A stretch of 19,742 nt of DNA from Gallibacterium faecale (GTDB lineage: Bacteria; Pseudomonadota; Gammaproteobacteria; Enterobacterales; Pasteurellaceae), in NCBI RefSeq assembly GCF_027920745.1, contig NZ_JAQIBB010000076.1, positions 1-19,742 on the forward strand, read 5' to 3'. The first letter of the stretch is position 1. Each line of letters starts with the position of its first letter. The notes under the pieces are model-generated. The model was not told the origin of the DNA. It did no database searches and saw only the letters and a program-made list of their open reading frames with translations. Shown one piece after another: positions 15,212 to 19,742 of the stretch. The translations under genes were made by a program, and so were the position numbers.

Positions 15212-16153
15212 ATGATGAAAAAAACATTATTAACTCTTCTATGTAGTGGTGTGCTACTTACTTCCCAAGCGGTAACGGCAAAAACTTATGTTATCGGGGC
15301 GCCAATGAACTCTTTTGCCGATAAATGGCAAACTTACCTCCAAGATGCGATTCGTGATTTTGATGCTAAACATGATGATGTTGAATTTAAACTTGCTGAT
15401 GCAAATGCTGACTCAGCAAAACAATTAAGTGATGTCGAAACCTTTATTGACCAAAAAGTAGATGCTTTATTGGTTGTTCCTAATGATCCTAATATTGTTA
15501 AAGCTATAGGCCGCAAAGCGAAAAATGCAGGCATTCCATTAATCATTGTAAACCGTCGTCCAAATGAAGATGATCTGAATAAATATGTAACCAGCTTTGT
15601 AGGTTCAGACGAAATTGAAGGTGGTCGTATCCAAGGTAATTTTATCGTTAATACTCTTGGCGATAAAAAAGGTGAAGCACTTATCTTATTAGGTCCTTTG
15701 GGGCAAGATGCGGTAACAAAACGTACTGAAGGAAATAAAGACGTATTTAAAGATCACAAAAACATTACTATCGTTGCTGAACAAGAAGGTAAATGGGAAC
15801 GTGATAGAGGCTTAGCGATTGCAGAAAATGTTTTATCTGGTCAAAAATCTATCAACGTTGTTGTAAGTAATAACGATGAAATGGCAATTGGTGCCGTACT
15901 CGCTTCACGTAAACTTGGTATCAAAGATGAAGATATTCTAATTGTTGGCTTAGATGCTACACCAGATGCATTAGAATATTTAGGTAAAGGTTTAGATGCT
16001 ACTGTATTCCAATCAGCTCAAGGACAAGGTTTCACTGGTGCTGAAACTGCTTACCGTGCAGCGAAAGGCGAAAAAGTAGAAAAAATTAAATGGGTTCCAT
16101 TTGAATTGGTAACGCCAGATAAGAAAGAAGAATATAAAGCAAGATATAAATAA
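15212..16153 (+). CDS. Periplasmic sugar-binding protein of ABC importer (first of two)
   Basis: A 313-residue type I (RbsB/MglB-fold) binding protein that captures a sugar in the periplasm and delivers it to the membrane transporter. A signal peptide ends near residue 23 (VTA/KTYVIG). Aligned by eye with galactose- and ribose-binding proteins, the pocket positions are Asp37 and Trp39 (SFADKW), Asn114-Arg115 (VNRRP), Arg171 (KRTEGN), Trp195, Asn221 (NNDEMAIGA), Asp248 (GLDATPD) and Gln267. The set fits a monosaccharide or small polyol but is not identical to RbsB or MglB, so the sugar is not named. Two consecutive ATGs begin the gene. A terminator-like hairpin follows, and the next gene is a close paralogue. 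Confidence 0.9.
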   Translation: MMKKTLLTLLCSGVLLTSQAVTAKTYVIGAPMNSFADKWQTYLQDAIRDFDAKHDDVEFKLADANADSAKQLSDVETFIDQKVDALLVVPNDPNIVKAIGRKAKNAGIPLIIVNRRPNEDDLNKYVTSFVGSDEIEGGRIQGNFIVNTLGDKKGEALILLGPLGQDAVTKRTEGNKDVFKDHKNITIVAEQEGKWERDRGLAIAENVLSGQKSINVVVSNNDEMAIGAVLASRKLGIKDEDILIVGLDATPDALEYLGKGLDATVFQSAQGQGFTGAETAYRAAKGEKVEKIKWVPFELVTPDKKEEYKARYK

Positions 16154-16164
16154 TTATCTAATAC

Positions 16165-16188
16165 TAAAGGACGGTACTTCCGTCCTTT
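16165..16188 (+). terminator. Intra-operon terminator/stabiliser hairpin
   Basis: AAAGGACGG (16165-16173) pairs with CCGTCCTTT (16179-16187) around TACTT, followed by T-C-T. The short T-run suggests partial termination. This would leave the first binding protein in excess over the downstream membrane parts, as in other binding-protein operons. Confidence 0.65.
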
Positions 16189-16227
16189 TCTCAAAACTCA
16201 CTATCCTCATTACTAAAGGAATGACTT

Positions 16228-17160
16228 ATGATTAAAAAGATCTTTATATTCATTATAGGCTGTTTAGTCATACCAACTTTATCTGCAAAAACAATAAACA
16301 TAGGCATCACTATGTACAGTTTATCTGATAAATATCCTACTTATGTTCAAGATGCTATGAAAAAATTTGCTGAGGAACACTCAGAGCTAAAATTACGTTT
16401 TGCAGATGCAAATGGCGACCCAACAAAAATGCTTAATGATGTAGAAAATTTTATTGATTCTAATGTAGATGCCATTGTTGCAATGCCAACTGATCCAAAA
16501 ATTGTAAAAGCAATCGGATTAAAAGCCCAAAAAGCCAAAATACCTTTTATTGTTGTTACTGTAAAACCTAACGAAGAAGACATGAAATATCTTACAAGTT
16601 ATGTTGGTTCAGAAGAAATTGTAAGCGGTGAAATGCAAGGTAAATTTGTTGTTGATGCATTAAATGGTAAAGCTGCAAATACCATTATACTGCTTGGTCC
16701 ACTAGGTTTAGATGCCCAAATTAAACGTACGGAAGGTAATAAAAATATTTTAAGTAAACATCCTGAAATAAAAGTTGTCGCTGAGCAAGAAGCTAAATGG
16801 GATCGTGCTAAAGCTATAGAAGTTTCAGAAAATTTATTACTAGCCAATAAGAATGTTAATGTCATTCTTGCAAATAATGATGAAATGGCAATCGGTGCTT
16901 TATTAGCTGCAAAAAAACTAGGTTTCAAAGATCAAGATCTCCTTATAGTTGGTATTGATGCTACACCTGATGCCTTAGAATATTTAGGTAATGGACTAGA
17001 CGCAACTATCTACCAATCAGCCTCAGGTCAAGGAAGAACTAGTATTGAAATGGCTTATAAATCAGTAATAGGAGAACAAGTACCTTTATACAATTGGATT
17101 CCTTTTGAATTAGTTACCCCTAATAACAAAGAACAATATCTCAATAAATATAAAGAATAA
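16228..17160 (+). CDS. Paralogous periplasmic sugar-binding protein (second of two)
   Basis: A 310-residue binding protein clearly paralogous to its upstream neighbour along the whole length. Shared blocks include DVENFID, KRTEGNK, NNDEMAIGAL, DATPDALEYLG, PFELVTP. A signal peptide ends near residue 20 (LSA/KTINIG). It keeps Asp34, an aromatic at 36 (Tyr), Arg167, Trp191, Asn217, Asp244 and Gln263. The N-lobe pair Asn-Arg is instead Thr111-Val112, and Gln165 of the neighbour is Leu161 here. This predicts a changed ligand or a more hydrophobic pocket rather than a dead copy, since the frame and scaffold are intact. The gene looks more A/T-rich than its neighbour. Ribosome site AAAGGA precedes the ATG, and the ATPase gene starts 26 bases after it. 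Confidence 0.9.
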   Translation: MIKKIFIFIIGCLVIPTLSAKTINIGITMYSLSDKYPTYVQDAMKKFAEEHSELKLRFADANGDPTKMLNDVENFIDSNVDAIVAMPTDPKIVKAIGLKAQKAKIPFIVVTVKPNEEDMKYLTSYVGSEEIVSGEMQGKFVVDALNGKAANTIILLGPLGLDAQIKRTEGNKNILSKHPEIKVVAEQEAKWDRAKAIEVSENLLLANKNVNVILANNDEMAIGALLAAKKLGFKDQDLLIVGIDATPDALEYLGNGLDATIYQSASGQGRTSIEMAYKSVIGEQVPLYNWIPFELVTPNNKEQYLNKYKE

Positions 17161-17186
17161 TTATTCCTCATATTAAGGAGTTCTAA

Positions 17187-18704
17187 ATGGATTCATTAAC
17201 CCATACCCCTTATATCTTAGAAATGCGTAATGTTTCAAAAACATTCCCCGGGGTAAAAGCACTAGATGGTATTAACTTAAAAGTTAAAAAAGGCAGCGTT
17301 CATGCATTAATGGGAGAAAACGGTGCCGGCAAATCAACTTTAATGAAAATTCTTTACGGTATTTATACACCTGATGATGGTGGCGAACTTATTTTAAATG
17401 GTAAACCATTTAGTCCATCTCGCCCAATTGATGCGATCCGTAAAGGTTTAACTATGGTACCTCAAGAAATTTCACCTGCTGCTAATCTCACTATTGCCGA
17501 TAACTTCTATCTTGGTCGAGAACTTACCAAAGGAAAATTTTTCTTAAATCAGAAAGAAATGGATGAAAAAGCAGCAAAAATCTTGGAGGGTCTTGGTATC
17601 CCAATGGATGTGACCGTCAAAATGTCAGAAGTGTCTGTGGCAAAAGCACAGTTAGTTGCGATTGCGACTGCTGTATCAAATAATGCCAAAGTTATCATTA
17701 TGGACGAGCCAACCACTGCATTGACTGAAACTGAAGTTGAACAGTTATACAAAATTATTGAAACCGTTAAAAGCCATGGTATTGCCATCATCTTTATTTC
17801 ACATAAGTTAGATGAAGTCTTTAAAGTCTCTGATGAAATTACCGTGATTCGTGATGGTCAATACATTGGTACTAAACCCGCCTCTGAGGTGACAAAAGAA
17901 GAACTCATTTCTATGATGGTTGGGCGTGATATGTCTGAAATGTTCCAACGTGAACGCATTACAATTTCTGATGAAATTATCTTAGAAGTGAAGAATTTAA
18001 CCAAAGCAGGTAAATATAAAGATGTTAGTTTCCAAGTACGTAAAGGTGAGATCTTTGGTATTGCAGGATTAGTTGGCGCTGGTCGTTCAGAAATTGTTGA
18101 AGGACTTTTTGGTTATAAACCAGCTGATAGCGGAGAAATTTATATTCACGGGCAAAAAGCTGAAATTAAAACGCCACTTGATGCAATGAAATATAAAATT
18201 GGTTTCGTTACAGAAGATCGAAAACTCACCGGATTATTTCTTAACTTAGGTATTACAGACAATATGATTATGCCTAAGATGTCCCCTTATCTCGAAAATT
18301 TCCTAATTTCTGTTACTAAAGCACAAAAAACAGCACTTCAACAAAAAGAGAAATTAAAAATTAAAGCACCTAATGTTGAAGTTATCACCAATAACCTTTC
18401 TGGCGGTAATCAACAAAAGGTTCTCTTAGCTCGGTGGTTGTTACTTGAACCAGATATTTTAATTCTTGATGAACCAACAAAAGGTATTGATGTTGGCGCA
18501 AAAGCTGAGCTTTATAAATTGATGGTTGAGTTAGCTAAACAAGGCAAAACAATCATTATGATTACATCTGATATGTTGGAATTACTTTCTATGAGTGATC
18601 GAGTCATGGTAATGCATGAAGGGCATCAAGTAGGAATTATTCCCCAACAAGAATTAACCCAAGAACGAGTGCTCGAATTAGCCTCTGGTTTAACACATAA
18701 CTAA
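17187..18704 (+). CDS. Sugar ABC importer ATPase (RbsA/MglA/XylG type)
   Basis: A 505-residue protein with two fused ATP-binding cassettes that powers monosaccharide import from the cytoplasmic side. Cassette 1 has Walker A GENGAGKST (43-51), Q-loop Gln93, Walker B VIIMDEP (169-175) and the switch His206; its signature is the divergent VSVAKAQ. Cassette 2 has a degenerate Walker A GLVGAGRSE (294-302), an intact signature LSGGNQQ (404-410) and Walker B ILILDEP (424-430). The defects (no LSGGQ in the first, no GKS/T in the second) are normal for this family, so one composite site hydrolyses ATP. An AAGGAG ribosome site is well placed, and the permease gene follows after 27 bases. Substrate is set by the binding proteins, so no specific symbol is given. 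Confidence 0.94.
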   Translation: MDSLTHTPYILEMRNVSKTFPGVKALDGINLKVKKGSVHALMGENGAGKSTLMKILYGIYTPDDGGELILNGKPFSPSRPIDAIRKGLTMVPQEISPAANLTIADNFYLGRELTKGKFFLNQKEMDEKAAKILEGLGIPMDVTVKMSEVSVAKAQLVAIATAVSNNAKVIIMDEPTTALTETEVEQLYKIIETVKSHGIAIIFISHKLDEVFKVSDEITVIRDGQYIGTKPASEVTKEELISMMVGRDMSEMFQRERITISDEIILEVKNLTKAGKYKDVSFQVRKGEIFGIAGLVGAGRSEIVEGLFGYKPADSGEIYIHGQKAEIKTPLDAMKYKIGFVTEDRKLTGLFLNLGITDNMIMPKMSPYLENFLISVTKAQKTALQQKEKLKIKAPNVEVITNNLSGGNQQKVLLARWLLLEPDILILDEPTKGIDVGAKAELYKLMVELAKQGKTIIMITSDMLELLSMSDRVMVMHEGHQVGIIPQQELTQERVLELASGLTHN

Positions 18705-18731
18705 AATTTAATTACGTATGAGGAATTTATT

Positions 18732-19688
18732 ATGTCGAACGATGCCGTAAAAAAAATGCTAAATGCCTATGGAATGGTGTTTATTTTAATTGCCCTCTTT
18801 TTAGTTTTATCTGTATCCATTGATGGCTTTTTCTCTGCACGCACTGTTTGGAGTATTATTGAGCAAGTATCTATGTTCGGTATTATTGCTATCGGAGTAA
18901 CTTTTGCCATTGTCACCACTGGTATTGATTTATCATCTGGCTCTATGGTAGCTTTCACATCTGTTGTCGCTGCTTCTATTGTTACAGGTGGCGATAGTGT
19001 AAGTGCTGCTTTTCTCGCCTTTGCCTTATCTATTGCTTTAGGCGCATTGCTAGGTGCTATTAACGGTGGTTTAACAGCGATAGGTTCAATCCCACCATTT
19101 ATTGCAACATTAGGTATGATGATTATCGCTCGTGGTGCAGCACAGCTCTACTCTGATGGTCGTCCTATTGATGCTTCTTCTGAAGCCTTTACTTGGATTT
19201 CTGATGTAAGTGTTTTTGGATTACCAGGCTTAGTCATTCTTTATATTGTTGTTGTCGTGGCTGCCCATATTCTGCTTAGTCGTTCAACGTTTGGTCGCCA
19301 TGTCTATGCAGTGGGTGGTAACCTTAATGCAGCTAAAATTTGTGGAATTAATACAACTAAAACTTTAATTTGGGTTTATGTTCTTGCTGGTGCTTTATCA
19401 GGTTTAGCAGGAGCAATGTTAGCTGCTCGTACATATGCAGGTAACCCATCTTATGGTTTATCTTGGGAGTTAGATGCGATTGCCGCCGCCGTTATTGGTG
19501 GAGTGTCATTAAGTGGTGGTATTGGTACCATTCCAATGTGTGTAATTGGTGCGTTAATTATTGGTACTACTAATAAAGGCTTAAATATGCTTGGCGTTGA
19601 CCCTTACTGGCAACAAATTGTAAAAGGTTTAATTATTGTTGTTGCAGTATTAATCGACACATTAAAACGCCGCAAAAAAGGAAGTTAA
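18732..19688 (+). CDS. Sugar ABC importer permease (RbsC/MglC type)
   Basis: A 318-residue inner-membrane protein with about 8-10 hydrophobic segments. It is the channel subunit of a CUT2-type sugar importer and probably works as a homodimer, since no second permease gene is present. Typical family blocks are VTTGIDLSSGSMVA (61-74), FIATLGMMIIARGAAQLYSDG, the GGNLNAAKICGI loop that meets the ATPase, and AAVIGGVSLSGGIGTI. The ribosome site GAGGAA lies before the ATG, and the protein is complete at the C-terminus (LKRRKKGS, a positive tail as expected inside the cell). The 54 bases after it show no convincing terminator, so the operon may extend beyond the window. Confidence 0.94.
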   Translation: MSNDAVKKMLNAYGMVFILIALFLVLSVSIDGFFSARTVWSIIEQVSMFGIIAIGVTFAIVTTGIDLSSGSMVAFTSVVAASIVTGGDSVSAAFLAFALSIALGALLGAINGGLTAIGSIPPFIATLGMMIIARGAAQLYSDGRPIDASSEAFTWISDVSVFGLPGLVILYIVVVVAAHILLSRSTFGRHVYAVGGNLNAAKICGINTTKTLIWVYVLAGALSGLAGAMLAARTYAGNPSYGLSWELDAIAAAVIGGVSLSGGIGTIPMCVIGALIIGTTNKGLNMLGVDPYWQQIVKGLIIVVAVLIDTLKRRKKGS

Positions 19689-19742
19689 TTAATTCCAGTT
19701 ATACCTTAATTTAGATAAAAAATAGCGGTTATTTTGATTTAA

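Noticed and set aside
15265..15273. DNA uptake signal sequence (CCAAGCGGT, resembling the Actinobacillus-type ACAAGCGGT)
   Set aside because: A single near match inside a coding region. No repeated 9-mer of either Pasteurellaceae type was noticed elsewhere in the window, so it is not evidence by itself.
17187..18704. Damaged ABC ATPase (missing LSGGQ in the first half and GKS/T in the second)
   Set aside because: These substitutions are normal for RbsA/MglA-type double ATPases with one competent composite site.
19689..19742. Terminator at the right edge (AAAATA-GCGGT-TATTTT)
   Set aside because: The stem is entirely A-T and short, with no proper T-run after it, and the window ends too soon to judge.

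Overview
The window looks like a piece of a Pasteurellaceae chromosome (AT-rich gammaproteobacterium). The basis is strong gene-by-gene resemblance to enterobacterial and Haemophilus-type proteins (MaeB, RsuA, Bcr, YeiH, UvrB, YidK), the rsuA-bcr adjacency, AT-rich intergenic DNA and E. coli-like CRP, DnaA and sigma-70 motifs. No genus can be named from the sequence alone. No rRNA, tRNA, CRISPR array or intact transposon was seen.

Region 1 (1-692) looks like accessory DNA. It holds a small leftward HTH regulator gene and, facing away from it, a 5'-truncated AlpA-family regulator with no start codon. This is probably the scar of an integrated prophage or island. A long imperfect palindrome separates it from maeB.

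Region 2 (693-8945) is housekeeping. It contains maeB (malic enzyme fused to a phosphotransacetylase-like domain, leftward), rsuA and bcr (rightward pair), a yeiH-type UPF0324 membrane protein (leftward) and uvrB (rightward). The gap between bcr and yeiH carries a tight cluster of DnaA-box-like sites followed by very AT-rich DNA. The gap between maeB and rsuA carries a set of nested hairpins that could fold as a three-way junction.

Region 3 (8946-14774) is a carbon-uptake locus. A candidate CRP site and promoter precede a Gfo/Idh/MocA sugar or polyol dehydrogenase and a YidK-like sodium:solute symporter, ending at a good terminator. Next comes a pair with overlapping ends: a four-part regulator (cNMP-binding fold, CBS pair, DUF294 nucleotidyltransferase, DUF294 C-terminal domain) and a DnaQ-type 3'-5' exonuclease-fold protein. 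The function of that pair is unknown.

Region 4 (14775-19742) is an ABC sugar importer operon: two tandem, divergent periplasmic binding proteins, an RbsA/MglA-type double ATPase and an RbsC/MglC-type permease. Its leader holds a good CRP site centred near -61 from a plausible extended -10 promoter, an operator-like inverted repeat at the predicted start point, and a terminator-like hairpin after the first binding-protein gene. The two binding proteins share the scaffold and the C-terminal-lobe ligand residues but differ at N-lobe pocket positions, so one transporter may serve two ligands. The operon may continue beyond the right edge.
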